From contig JAFAHS010000177.1 of assembly GCA_019237115.1 (NCBI GenBank), positions 1 through 63,592 on the forward strand: a stretch of DNA of 63,592 nt, in the 5' to 3' direction. Of this stretch, positions 17,789 through 26,980 are shown one piece after another. The notes below the pieces were generated by a model. That model had not been told where the DNA came from, searched no databases, and worked only from the letters and a program-made list of their open reading frames with translations. Source of the stretch: Deltaproteobacteria bacterium. Its GTDB lineage: Bacteria; Desulfobacterota; Binatia; Binatales; Binataceae. The translations under genes and the position numbers were made by a program. The first letter of the stretch is position 1; each line of letters starts with the position of its first letter.

Positions 17789-19117
17789 ATGGAGAATCAC
17801 TCGCAGGGTTTAGACGCTGCCCTAACCGGCGATGTCGATGTCGCCCAGGATGCCGTTAGAGCGGCGTACGGCGCGGTGATTCCGTGGCGCGTGGTGGCCA
17901 TGCTGCTGGTCGTCCTCGGTTTTCAAGGTTACGCCGCGGCCATCCCCACCATCGCCGCCCACTGGCTCAGAAAGGACTTCCAGCTGAGCGACCCAGCCAT
18001 GGCCAAGGTGTTTGCCGGGTTTGCGCTCTCTTCTTTTGGTGCTTTGGCGTTGGCTCGGATGGCGGATCGTATCGGACGCAGGCGCGTCCTGATGTGGTCG
18101 GCCATCGCGATGCCGATCGCAGCCCTGGGCGCGGCGACAGCTCAGCAAGTCGTCGTTTTCGTTGCTTTCATCATCGTCGTTGAAGCGTTTCTTGGAGCAG
18201 CCCTGACCTGCTCGGTCGTCATGTTGGCGGAGCTCCTCCCGGTCCGGCGGCGGGCCGATGGGCAGAGCTGGGCCGGATTGGCGACTGCTGTTGGCGGAGG
18301 ACTCTGCGTCTTTCTTGCCCCCGTATATTCCAGGCTCGGTATGTCATGGCGGTGGCTGCTCGCAATTCCAGTCGCGGGTATTGCGATCTTACCCACCGTG
18401 GTGAGCTCTATCCCGGAAAGCACGCGCTGGCGGCGCGAAGCGCGCGAGGTGGAGTCAAAGCCCACTCGCTTCTACGACATCTTTGTGCCGCTCTATCGAA
18501 AGCGTGCAGTCACCATAATTGTCTGTTCTTTACTCGCGTACTTTTCAGCAGAGGGAGTTAATTCGTATTCCTATTTCCACGCGGTTTCGGTCATCGGACT
18601 TTCGGCCGATTTCGCCAGCGCGCTTACTATCATAGGCGGCGGGGTCGGGATGCTCGGTTTTCCGATTGGTGCGTGGGCCGCGGAGCGATTTGGACGCGTT
18701 CCGACCATCGTCACCTGCGGCGGCGCGACCTCCGCAGTCGCGCTCGCCTACTACTGGGGCCCACCCGACCATTTCGCCCATCCGGCGCTGTGGCTCGGCG
18801 TCGCATTCCTTTTCATGAATGCCACGACCAATGCGCTCACGGTTGCCTCGGTGGCCGCGGTAACCGAACTTCTGCCGACCGCATTGCGAGGCACAATGAT
18901 GGGATGGGTAGCACTTACCACCGCGTTCGGCGCGGTGAGCGCCGAAGCGACTATCGCGACGTTGGCGGCGGCCGCTGGCGGCATCTCGGTGATGACGGGC
19001 TGGCTCAGCCTGCTGGGTATCCCGGGCGCGATCCTGTTCGGCATGATAATCGACGAAACCCGCGGACTCTCGCTCGACGCGGCGGCCAAAGAGGCGGCCT
19101 TTCACGCCGATCGCTGA
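17789..19117 (+). CDS. MFS transporter, sugar-porter-like topology
   Basis: Inner-membrane secondary transporter, 442 residues with about twelve helices. The loop 2-3 MFS signature is present as RMADRIGRRRVLMW, and the second half repeats it as AAERFGRVPTIV. A hydrophilic loop sits in the middle (about residues 205-230). Residues 1-30 are cytoplasmic. The substrate cannot be read from sequence. Position 22 bp after the F420-type gene and divergent from the TetR operon suggests shared induction, perhaps uptake or export of the regulator's ligand. Confidence 0.85.
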   Translation: MENHSQGLDAALTGDVDVAQDAVRAAYGAVIPWRVVAMLLVVLGFQGYAAAIPTIAAHWLRKDFQLSDPAMAKVFAGFALSSFGALALARMADRIGRRRVLMWSAIAMPIAALGAATAQQVVVFVAFIIVVEAFLGAALTCSVVMLAELLPVRRRADGQSWAGLATAVGGGLCVFLAPVYSRLGMSWRWLLAIPVAGIAILPTVVSSIPESTRWRREAREVESKPTRFYDIFVPLYRKRAVTIIVCSLLAYFSAEGVNSYSYFHAVSVIGLSADFASALTIIGGGVGMLGFPIGAWAAERFGRVPTIVTCGGATSAVALAYYWGPPDHFAHPALWLGVAFLFMNATTNALTVASVAAVTELLPTALRGTMMGWVALTTAFGAVSAEATIATLAAAAGGISVMTGWLSLLGIPGAILFGMIIDETRGLSLDAAAKEAAFHADR

Positions 19118-19244
19118 CTCCGCGAACAGCCGACGCGGGGGAAAGCCCACCCACCTCTGTCCATCAGTGGAAATCCGGTCCTGGGCTTAAGGCCGCCCAG
19201 ATGCCGCTCATCCAGCCGGCCAATTACCGGTCCCGCCAGGTCGC

Positions 19245-19400
19245 GAACACAAATATGCCCATGACGGCGATATCCTGTCCCGAATCCTCAAGCACGCCGG
19301 TTTTGTCGAGGTAAAACGGCGCGACTTCAACCCCGCTCCGGACTCCGAATCACGACGCAGCTGGACCTTGTTCATGAAAGCGCGCAAACTCGACCGTTTC
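19245..19400 (+). pseudogene. C-terminal remnant of a SAM-dependent methyltransferase
   Basis: Conceptual translation in one frame gives EHKYAHDGDILSRILKHAGF followed by VEVKRRDFNPAPDSESRR and WTLFMKARK. This resembles the C-terminus of small class I methyltransferases. There is no upstream motif I (GxGxG) or start in this frame, so it appears to be a decayed fragment in the 390-bp gap between the MFS gene and opgC. Confidence is limited because only about 50 residues can be matched. Confidence 0.45.
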
Positions 19401-19507
19401 CAAGCGGCCTGGAGAGAGCTCCATCAGACCGCCCCGAAGCCGCGCTGTCGCATGCCAGGCCGCGGGCGTCCATCATGCGCAATCCGTCCCGGTGAATTTG
19501 ATCGGAG

Positions 19508-20650
19508 TCAGGCAGCCGCGCTGCCTTCGCGGCGAATTCGAAGGGCCGGCGCCGCCGCCCGGCGCGCATCGTCGCGACGGTCAAGCATCACGGCGGTCAA
19601 TAGCAAAAGCGCGATGCCCACCACATTGACCTCGAGGTTGGCGACGGCGCGCGCGCTGCTCTCCTGGATAACGACGTATCCGACGCAACTGAGCAGCAAC
19701 CCAAGTCCGTAGATGGTCAGAGAATGGCGTCCGCACGAGATGCACAGTTCGGCCACTCGCTTCTTGAGCCACGCCGCCTTGGGCGGGACGTAATGCGCAA
19801 ATACGTAGAGCAGCGCCAGAACGTTGATGATGCGGAGAGGGGACAGATAGGTCTTGTCGGCTGGCCAGATGTAGGAGAAGGGCGCCATCTGGGTGAAGCC
19901 GAACTGATTGAGCGGCCATGCAATCAGCATGGTGACCGCCAGGAATCCGATCGCGACCCGCAACCACCGGTCACCCCATGGCAGTTTTTCTGGTTCGGTT
20001 TTGCTCAAATGAGAAACCACCAAGCCGATCGTGTAGAGGAGTTGCCAGGTGAATGGATTGAAGTACCATTCGCGTCCCGAGCGGTCTGCACTCAGGTTCC
20101 ATCCGAAGTTCCACGCGAGCAGGTAAACGAAAAAAGAAATCAACAGCGCGATTCGATAGTCGCGCTTGATGATCACGATCAGGAAGGGAGCGGCTGCCAG
20201 CAACAGAACGTACATGGGCAGGATGTCCATCAGCCGCGGCAGATAGGAAAGCGTAACGGCAGCGAAGATAGCCCCACGCGGGTCCTCCGCGATCCACTGC
20301 AGCTTGAGAGAGTCGAGGTAATCGGCGCCCGAATAACGTCCCGCTATCCACATCATCAACCCGGCGATTCCTGCGATGAGGAGCAGGTGCGCCAGATAGA
20401 TTCGGGCGCAATTGCGCCCCACCGCCTTCGCGCACGCTTTAAACCCCAGTTTGCTCAAGCGCGAGCCATAGGCCAGGTAGCTTGCCATCCCCGAAATCAG
20501 GACAAAGACTTCGGCGGCATCGCAGAAAGAAAAGTTTCTCAGAGTCCAGGAGGAAAGTGGGTTTCCCGGAACATGATCGATGAAGATCACGATCAGTGCG
20601 ATGCCGCGACAAAAGTCGAGGCGGAAATCGCGTTCGCGGGTTGAGTTCAT
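19508..20650 (-). CDS. opgC: OpgC-family membrane protein
   Basis: Polytopic inner-membrane acyltransferase-like protein, 380 residues with about ten helices. It opens with RDFRLDFCRGIALIVIFIDH and continues DAAEVFVLISGMASYLAYG, the OpgC signature. In enterobacteria OpgC transfers succinyl groups to osmoregulated periplasmic glucans. No opgG/H genes lie nearby, so the acceptor here is unknown. The C-terminal 20 residues are basic and cytoplasmic. The start is ATG at 20650, and it appears monocistronic. Confidence 0.85.
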   Translation of the reverse strand: MNSTRERDFRLDFCRGIALIVIFIDHVPGNPLSSWTLRNFSFCDAAEVFVLISGMASYLAYGSRLSKLGFKACAKAVGRNCARIYLAHLLLIAGIAGLMMWIAGRYSGADYLDSLKLQWIAEDPRGAIFAAVTLSYLPRLMDILPMYVLLLAAAPFLIVIIKRDYRIALLISFFVYLLAWNFGWNLSADRSGREWYFNPFTWQLLYTIGLVVSHLSKTEPEKLPWGDRWLRVAIGFLAVTMLIAWPLNQFGFTQMAPFSYIWPADKTYLSPLRIINVLALLYVFAHYVPPKAAWLKKRVAELCISCGRHSLTIYGLGLLLSCVGYVVIQESSARAVANLEVNVVGIALLLLTAVMLDRRDDARRAAAPALRIRREGSAAA

Positions 20651-20892
20651 GCCTGCCCTGAATGAATCATGAAAAGCCTGTTATTTTTTCAAATGCACGA
20701 ATTAAGGTACCCGATTGCCCAAAAGGTGTGCGCGGTGCTCCTTATTTCGACTGACACCGACCTGCAGCAATGTCCGTGCCGTTGCGCAATTGATGAGCTT
20801 CCTGAAAATAGACGTGCAACGTCAACAATGGTTTCAGGAGCGTTACCTGGCAAAACGGATCATTGCAAAAGCCAAAAGTAACTTTGACCGGA

Positions 20893-22137
20893 TCACTCCG
20901 GAATCACATCCGCCAGGCGGTTTACTCCACCTAAGTCCGGGAACATGAGCATCCAAAGCACCACCACCCCGAGGGTCCCCAGCCCTCCGATAACCACCGA
21001 AGGCACGGTCCCGAACCACGCCGCGGTCACCCCCGATTCGAATTCGCCCAGCTCGTTTGAAGCCCCGATGAAAAGGTAGTTTACGGCAGATACTCTACCG
21101 CGCATTGCATCCGGCGTAGCGAGTTGCACGAGCGACGATCGAACATAAACGCTGACCATGTCCGAGGCTCCGAGGATGACCAGCGCGGCTAACGACAGCG
21201 CAAAGTTGCGTGAGAGGCCGAAGACGATCGTCGCGCAACCAAAGCCTGCAACGCACGCGAACATGGTTGTTCCGACCTTCGCGTCAAGCGGTCTGCGCGC
21301 GAGGGTCAGGCCCAGCGTTGCGGCGCCCAAGGCGGGAGCGCTGCGCAGCAACCCAAGCCCCATCGGACCCACATGCAGGATATCCCGCGCGTAGATCGGC
21401 AGGAGCGCGGTTGCACCTCCGAGCAGCACGGCAAACAGGTCCAGCGTGATCGCGCCCAGGATGACCTGCTGGCGCCAGATGTAAGCCATACCGGCGGTCA
21501 CGTGGCCGAGAGTTGTGCTGCCCGTGGAGGGCGCCATCGGAGCACCCGGGGTGCGCAGCGTGGCGATCAGTACGGCAACCGCGACGAAGCAGGCCACGCA
21601 GGTGCCGTATGCGATTGCGGGACCTGCCAGATAGATCGCGCCGCCCAGTGCCGGGCCGACAATCACGGCGGTCTGGCGGATGGATGACGTCAGCGCAACC
21701 GCACGCGGGAATCGCTCTTCGGTTACCAGCCTCGGTAGAAGCGATTGCGATGCCGGCGCGGCGAAGGCTCTTGCGGTGCCGAACAAAGCCAGCACTGCAT
21801 AGAAGGGCCAGATGCTATGGGGCGGCGCCAGGGCCATTGCGACAAACAACAGCGAGCTGAGCGTCTGAAGAAGGTAGGTTGCCGCTAACATCACACGGCG
21901 ATCCACGCGGTCGGCCAGCGCTCCCGCGGGAAGTGCAAAGAGCGCGAGCGGCAGGAACTGCAACAGGCCAACATAGCCGAGCGCGAGGGGCTCGCGGACC
22001 AGGTCCTAGACCTGCCACGCGACCGCTACCGATTGAATCATCATCGCGATGGTCGCCAGGAAGGTGCTCGCGAGGTATCGGTGGAAGTCGCGTTGAGAGG
22101 TTTCGACGCGGACTGAGTCGAAGAGCGAGGTATTCAC
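20893..22137 (-). pseudogene. MFS exporter (EntS/MFS_3-like) interrupted by in-frame TAG
   Basis: The open part (start at 21963) encodes 356 residues from helix 2 onward, with ALPAGALADRVDRRVMLAA, ARAFAAPASQSLLPRLV and RGRVSAVNYLFIGASNELGE, typical of MFS_3 exporters. The same frame extends upstream to a GTG at 22137 and encodes the missing first helix, ending SVAVAWQV, then TAG (22006-22008), then DLVREPLALGYVGLLQFLP. Related proteins have Tyr at that place (WQVYDL). So this is a one-codon nonsense lesion, a sequencing error, or readthrough. Truncated translation from 21963 would lack helix 1. Confidence 0.8.
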
Positions 22138-22172
22138 GCAGTCTCTTGCGGCACCGGCCTCCGGCTGGCCGC

Positions 22173-22643
22173 CTACTCGACCTCAAGGGGGCTCTCGACG
22201 AATTCCCGGGCGGTCGGATCCCACACGAACGCGGCTGCGCGGACAAACCTGGCCGCGCGAATCGACAGTACGACATAAGCGGTGTCCGGGTAGTCCGGTT
22301 CCGAGGGATCGAAGGAGCAGGCCTGGGCTCGATCCGTCTCAGAGAAATACGCCTCATGATCGGGATGCGAATGATAGACGATTCTAAGCGCGAGTTGGCG
22401 GCGATCGATTTCGTTGAGCACCGCCAGGTGCTCCTTTGGTTCCATCAGGAACGCGGTGCGCGCATCGCGCGGAAAGGCCGCCGGGTCTTCCGCGTGCTTG
22501 CGGTCCTGGATGTTCGCGATCGGACGCACCTCCTCAGACGAGTCATTACCGATGATGAACCCGCAACATTCGTGGGGAAATTCGCGCTCCGCGTGTGCGA
22601 CAATCGCATCAAGACTCGCCCGCCGGATAGTCGCGCGGCTCAT
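22173..22643 (-). CDS. JAMM/Mov34 (M67-family) metallopeptidase
   Basis: 156-residue zinc peptidase of the JAB1/MPN+ fold. The full JAMM motif is present: E25 in PHECCGF, then H91-S-H93-P-D...S101-x-x-D104 (HSHPDHEAYFSETD). Bacterial relatives act as isopeptidases on sulfur-carrier or ubiquitin-like proteins, or release cysteine from them. No ThiS/MoaD-like partner is adjacent. The ATG overlaps the stop of the upstream panE-like gene (ATGA), so the two are translated together. Confidence 0.88.
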   Translation of the reverse strand: MSRATIRRASLDAIVAHAEREFPHECCGFIIGNDSSEEVRPIANIQDRKHAEDPAAFPRDARTAFLMEPKEHLAVLNEIDRRQLALRIVYHSHPDHEAYFSETDRAQACSFDPSEPDYPDTAYVVLSIRAARFVRAAAFVWDPTAREFVESPLEVE

Positions 22644-23626
22644 TGCCTTCCGGCTCCTCGGGAGCGGGCGGTGCGCTCGGTGGCGTGAACTTGGCGGACC
22701 AGCATTTGGTTAACCGGGGCCGTCAGTCCGGTCTGCCGGGCGAGTTCCACTATTTTGCCGTTAAGCCAATCGACGTCGGTGCGCCCGCGGTTCTTGAGAT
22801 CGTAGAGCATGGTTGGATGATGGGTCTTGGTGGCCGGAATGAGTCTCCCATAAAACGTCTCGAGGTACTCGCTTGCAGTAGCGAAGGGCAGGGCCACCTC
22901 GAGCTTGCGTGCCACCGCAAACGCTTCGCCGATTGCCTCACTCATGATCGCGCGCAGGTCCGGATCCCCGGCCAACTCTCCGTATGACAGTTCGTACAGA
23001 GCGCCGAGGGCATTCAAGGCCACGTTGTAGAGGAGCTTGCTCCAAATGACCGGCATGATGTCCGCGCATCCGACCGCGGCTACCCCTGCGCGGTCAATGA
23101 GCCGAGCGGCCTCGGATGCGCGTCCTGCCAAAACGCCCGATAGCGTACCGTGGATAGCCGGCGCCGGGCCGATCGCGACCGGGTCCGCGAACACCGTCAC
23201 GTGCGCCGCTCCCGGGCGCTGCAGTTCGGAGCCGAAGATAACGCGTCCGCCCAGAACGCGTGCCAAGCCAAAACGACCGGCAAGTGCCTCGATGTTTCCG
23301 AGGCCGTTTTGCATCGAGACGACCACCCCGTGCTCCGACAGGCGCTCGGCAATATCCTCTGAAAGCGCGGCGGTGTCGTAGGGTTTGACCGTGCACAGAA
23401 TCAGATCGAACCGCCCATCAAGCTGGGAAGGTCGGTCGGCGAGGTTCAGGCCCAAAATCGTGTGCGTACCCAGCAACCCGGTGATTCGCAATCCACCGCG
23501 CGCGATCGCTTCCATATGTTCGCGTCGCCCCAGCAAGGTCACCCGGTGACCGGCGGCATGCAGCATCGCGCCGAACACCGAGCCGATCGCGCCGGCGCCC
23601 GCGATAAGAATTTTCGCAGCCTCCAC
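22640..23626 (-). CDS. panE: 2-dehydropantoate 2-reductase family protein
   Basis: NADPH-dependent reductase of the ApbA/PanE family, about 328 residues. The N-terminal Rossmann loop is KILIAGAGAIGSVFGAML, followed by LLGRREHMEAI and VKPYDT. The C-terminal helical domain has the signature KLLYNVALNALGALYELSYG and PTMLYDLKNRGRTDVDWLNG, where the conserved lysine and asparagine of PanE lie. I use the GTG at 23626 because it directly precedes the fold; a TTG at 23662 is possible. The pantothenate role is inferred. Divergent from the next gene and coupled to the JAMM peptidase. Confidence 0.82.
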   Translation of the reverse strand: MEAAKILIAGAGAIGSVFGAMLHAAGHRVTLLGRREHMEAIARGGLRITGLLGTHTILGLNLADRPSQLDGRFDLILCTVKPYDTAALSEDIAERLSEHGVVVSMQNGLGNIEALAGRFGLARVLGGRVIFGSELQRPGAAHVTVFADPVAIGPAPAIHGTLSGVLAGRASEAARLIDRAGVAAVGCADIMPVIWSKLLYNVALNALGALYELSYGELAGDPDLRAIMSEAIGEAFAVARKLEVALPFATASEYLETFYGRLIPATKTHHPTMLYDLKNRGRTDVDWLNGKIVELARQTGLTAPVNQMLVRQVHATERTARSRGAGRQ

Positions 23627-23712
23627 GGTGGAGAAGCTATCTGCCACGAGAGGGGCAAACAACGCCGGCAGCGCGCTTGCCCGTGCGGCGCGCGAGCGAG
23701 TAGAAACGGCGC

Positions 23713-24558
23713 ATGGAACGGACCTCGATTCGATTGGGCGGTGTGGATCTGCACAGCACCATAATGAATGCCTCGGGGCCGCGCTCCGCCGAGCGCGGCG
23801 AAATCTACGAACTGAGCGCCGTGCACGCGGGCGCGCTGGTGTTCAAATCGTGCAACCTCGCGGGCCTCGAGGCCCCGGAGAATCTCAAGAATCGTGGAGT
23901 GGAACACTTTGCCGCGATTGCCGGAGAACTGACAGCGCGTGGCAAGCAGATTATCGGCAGCATCGTTGGCACGAGCGAGGATGAATTCATTACGGTGGCA
24001 CGCATCCTCGATCGGGCCGGCGTCGCGATCCTCGAGCTCAATCTCGCCGACGACTATGTGGCCAACTCGGTTGCGCCGTTCGCATCCTTCGAACGGCTCA
24101 AGGCGCTAATCGGTGGCGTGCGCGGCGCGGCGAACGGCGTGCTGGCGGTGAAGCTTCCACCACGATCCCAGTTTCCGCCGCGGGCCCTGGCCGATCTCCT
24201 CAAATCCATGCAGGTAGCGATAGCGGTTTGCCAGAATGATCTGCCCAAGGATCTCGAAATCGACCTCGCCACCGGCTCTGTCAAGGGCAAGCTTCGCGCG
24301 CTTTCTCACGCGCACGCGATGTACCAGGAAAGCGAGAATCTTCTGGACATCGTGGCGGTGGGCGGAATCAATAACGGTCGGGACGCCTACCTGGCTCACC
24401 TCAGCGGCGCAAAGGGACTGCAGGTCGGCTCGGCCCTGATGAAAGAAGGGGCGGGTGCGCTCGGCCGAATCGATCGCGAACTGGACGCGCTGCTCGGCGA
24501 GCATGGCAAGCGCTCGGTGAGCGAGATAATCGGCAGGCTCACGTTCACCGAGGCGTGA
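23713..24558 (+). CDS. Dihydroorotate-dehydrogenase-like flavoprotein
   Basis: 281-residue TIM-barrel protein resembling the FMN-binding DHOD family. FMN-site features include IMNASGP near the N-terminus, KLPPRSQFPP in the lysine position, and the C-terminal VGGINNGRDAYLAHLSGAKG with LQVGSALMKEG. It is short for PyrD, and the usual active-site Ser/Cys loop is not evident, so it may reduce another pyrimidine or related substrate. No other pyrimidine gene is nearby. Starts at ATG, divergent from panE. Confidence 0.7.
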   Translation: MERTSIRLGGVDLHSTIMNASGPRSAERGEIYELSAVHAGALVFKSCNLAGLEAPENLKNRGVEHFAAIAGELTARGKQIIGSIVGTSEDEFITVARILDRAGVAILELNLADDYVANSVAPFASFERLKALIGGVRGAANGVLAVKLPPRSQFPPRALADLLKSMQVAIAVCQNDLPKDLEIDLATGSVKGKLRALSHAHAMYQESENLLDIVAVGGINNGRDAYLAHLSGAKGLQVGSALMKEGAGALGRIDRELDALLGEHGKRSVSEIIGRLTFTEA

Positions 24559-24945
24559 GATCAGGGGCGGGAACATTTGAAGGTCCGGCAGGGCAGGGGC
24601 TCTGTTCTTCCCGGCAACGAAACCGATGAGGCTGCGCCTTTTTGATCGGTTTGCGCACAGTGCTCTGCACGGGAAGGCTGGGCCGACGGAAGTGGCTGGG
24701 CGAAAAACAGAAAGCCGCCGAAGATGATGGTTGAAGGTCGTCGCCATGAGCCACTCTGTAGACTCATCATCTCGTGCTCATCGAGCTGAGCTGGGGCAAC
24801 CAGCGCACAGATCCAAAATCGCGGCGGCCCTCAACCTGATGGAGCTTCAACTCGGCGACTTTGGCTTGCGTCCGAAATCCCGTCTGTGCCTTTGGTCGGT
24901 TGAATCGCTGAGCGCGCGTATGGTTAGCTGTCTAGTTCTAGTGCC
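24559..24945. other. Intergenic region before tig
   Basis: 387 bp without a recognisable gene. It holds a nested inverted repeat, AAACCGAT/ATCGGTTT (24620-24652), enclosing AGGC-TGC-GCCT followed by TTTTT, which could terminate the upstream gene. The tig promoter must lie in the last 150 bp, but no convincing -35/-10 pair was found. Confidence 0.4.
24620..24652 (+). terminator. Nested stem-loop with T-run
   Basis: The outer arms AAACCGAT and ATCGGTTT flank an inner AGGC/GCCT hairpin that is followed by five T residues, about 60 bp after the DHOD-like gene. A weak intrinsic terminator. Confidence 0.4.
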
Positions 24946-26238
24946 ATGCAAGTAAACATCGAGACCCCCAGCGCGCTTCGGCGCAAAGTCACCATCGAAA
25001 TTGAGCAGGATGAGATAAAGCGCGAGCTCGACCAGGCTTACAACGAGCTGCGGCGCGGTGTCGTGCTGAAGGGGTTCCGCCCCGGGCATGCTCCGCGCAA
25101 TTTGTTGGAGCGATTCTTCGGTGACCAGGTACGCGGCGAGGTGATCCAGAAACTGGTCCGCGAATACACCGAAAAGGCGCTCGAAGAGAACAGCCTCAGG
25201 CCGATCGTCACTCCGGAGATCGTGACCGAAGAAACCGATCTCAACAAGTCGCTCAAGTTCAGCGCGACCTTCGATCTGCGTCCTGAAATTACGGTCAAGG
25301 ACTATGAAGGGCTTAAGGTTCCCGAGTCCAAAATTGAAGTCAAAGACGAGGAGGTCGACCAGGCGCTCGGCACGCTGCGTGAACGGCAGGGCACGCTGAA
25401 GAAGATCGAAGACCGCAAACAGGTCAACGATGGCGACTACGTGCTCGCGGCCGTCGAGGGGCTCATCGGCGACCAACCGCTTTCCGCCGGCAAGTCCGAG
25501 GATCGCCTGCTCGAGGTCTCCAAGCGCGCTCTGGCGCACGGGCTCGACGAAATTCTGACCGGCGCCGAAATCGGCCAACCCGTCAGCGCGAACCGGTCCT
25601 ATGAGCCCGAGTATTCGCAAAAGGAGTTGGCGGGAAAGACGGTGGAATGGCGCGCCCAGGTCAAGGAGATCTATCAGCGCGTGCTGCCGGCTCTGGATGA
25701 TGAATTTGCGAAGGACAACGGTACCGCGGATTTGGCCGAGCTGCGCAAGAAGGTTCGTGACGACCTGGAGCGTCATGCGCGGGCAGAGGCGGATGCACGG
25801 GTGCGCCAGGGACTGCTCGAGCTGGTCATCGAACGCAACGCCATCGAGGTTCCGGAATCGCTGGTGCGGCGCGAGACGCAGGCCATGGAAGAAGAGCTCA
25901 GCTCGACGCTGCGCGCCGGCGGCCTGCCGCAGGAGCAGGTTGCCGAGCAGGTAAGGAACGCGGCCGACGACCTGAAGCGTCGTGCCGAGAAGCGCGCACG
26001 CACCGCGCTCATCCTCGATGCGCTCGCCGAACAGGAAAAGATCCAGGTCGGTGACGAAGACCTGGGTGACCGCGTCGCGAAGCTCGTGACCGAAGCCGGC
26101 CGCGCACGTGATCGGGCGGCGGAGTTTTATCGCCACGAGGAAAACCGCGAGGTGCTGCGCGGAACCATGCGGCGCGAAAAGACTCTCGATCTTCTGCTGG
26201 AGCGTGCGCAGCGTGAAACTGAGAGCGCAAGTTCCTAG
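24946..26238 (+). CDS. tig: Trigger factor
   Basis: Ribosome-associated chaperone and peptidyl-prolyl isomerase, 430 residues. The ribosome-binding domain contains VVLKGFRPGHAPRNLLERFF, matching the GFRxGxxP signature (about residues 42-50). A central FKBP-like domain spans about 150-230, and the rest is the charged helical C-terminal chaperone domain. The ATG at 24946 fits the family N-terminus (MQVNIETPSALRRKV). It precedes clpP-clpX-lon, the conserved quality-control order in many bacteria. Confidence 0.95.
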   Translation: MQVNIETPSALRRKVTIEIEQDEIKRELDQAYNELRRGVVLKGFRPGHAPRNLLERFFGDQVRGEVIQKLVREYTEKALEENSLRPIVTPEIVTEETDLNKSLKFSATFDLRPEITVKDYEGLKVPESKIEVKDEEVDQALGTLRERQGTLKKIEDRKQVNDGDYVLAAVEGLIGDQPLSAGKSEDRLLEVSKRALAHGLDEILTGAEIGQPVSANRSYEPEYSQKELAGKTVEWRAQVKEIYQRVLPALDDEFAKDNGTADLAELRKKVRDDLERHARAEADARVRQGLLELVIERNAIEVPESLVRRETQAMEEELSSTLRAGGLPQEQVAEQVRNAADDLKRRAEKRARTALILDALAEQEKIQVGDEDLGDRVAKLVTEAGRARDRAAEFYRHEENREVLRGTMRREKTLDLLLERAQRETESASS

Positions 26239-26278
26239 TTTGTCAAGTCGCGAGACGCCGTTTGATTGCCTCCTGTCG

Positions 26279-26307
26279 TTGCCCGATTGTTGCGGAGCCG
26301 ATACAAT
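26279..26307 (+). promoter_or_regulatory. Sigma70-like promoter candidate for clpP-clpX-lon
   Basis: A -35 TTGCCC (26279-26284) and a -10 TACAAT (26302-26307) are separated by exactly 17 bp, in the 130-bp gap between tig and clpP. Confidence 0.55.
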
Positions 26308-26368
26308 TTAATGGCGTCAGCGGCCAATCCCCCCGAGGACTCGCCGTGGCTGCGACGCAGCGCGGGTT

Positions 26369-26965
26369 ATGAGTAACCTGGTTCCGATCGTAGTCGAGCA
26401 GACGGGCCGTGGCGAACGGGCGTACGACATCTATTCTCGACTTCTGAAGGACCGCATCGTTTTTCTCGGCACCGAGGTAAACGACGTGGTCGCCAACCTG
26501 ATCACGGCGCAATTCCTGTTCCTGGAGTCCGAGGATCCCGAGAAAGAGATCAGCTTCTACATCAACTCGCCGGGCGGCTCGGTGACCGCCGGGATGGCGA
26601 TCTACGACACCATGCAGTTTATCAAGCCCAGCGTATCCACCTTGTGTCTCGGGCAGGCGGCCAGCATGGGCGCGGTGCTGCTCGCGGCCGGCGCCCGGGG
26701 CCGCCGCTACGCGCTGCCGCACTCGCGGATGGTTATCCATCAGCCCCATGGCGGCGCGCAGGGTCAGGCGGTGGACATAGAAATACAGGCTCGCGAGATC
26801 ATCCGTGCGCGCCAGGAGATGAACGAGATCCTCGCGCGACACACAGGTCAAAACCTGCGTAGAATAGAGAAGGACACGGATCGCGATTTCATCATGACTC
26901 CGGCAGACGCAGTTGAATATGGCCTGATTGATGAGGTAATCGTTAGCCGGAGGCCCTCCAACTGA
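26369..26965 (+). CDS. clpP: ATP-dependent Clp protease proteolytic subunit
   Basis: Serine peptidase that assembles as a tetradecamer with ClpX. The 198-residue protein has the catalytic serine S99 in [14 protein letters not shown], histidine H124 in [11 protein letters not shown], and an aspartate in the KDTDRD segment near residue 170. The N-terminus ([21 protein letters not shown]) is close to the mature processed form. clpX begins 15 bp after its stop. A good promoter candidate lies 60 bp upstream. Confidence 0.97.
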   Translation: MSNLVPIVVEQTGRGERAYDIYSRLLKDRIVFLGTEVNDVVANLITAQFLFLESEDPEKEISFYINSPGGSVTAGMAIYDTMQFIKPSVSTLCLGQAASMGAVLLAAGARGRRYALPHSRMVIHQPHGGAQGQAVDIEIQAREIIRARQEMNEILARHTGQNLRRIEKDTDRDFIMTPADAVEYGLIDEVIVSRRPSN

Positions 26966-26980
26966 GCCGCCGGAGGCAGT

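Noticed and set aside
24847..26136. Long minus-strand open frame (429 codons) opposite tig
   Set aside because: It lies entirely antisense to a clear trigger factor gene, has no recognisable family and reflects high GC at third codon positions.
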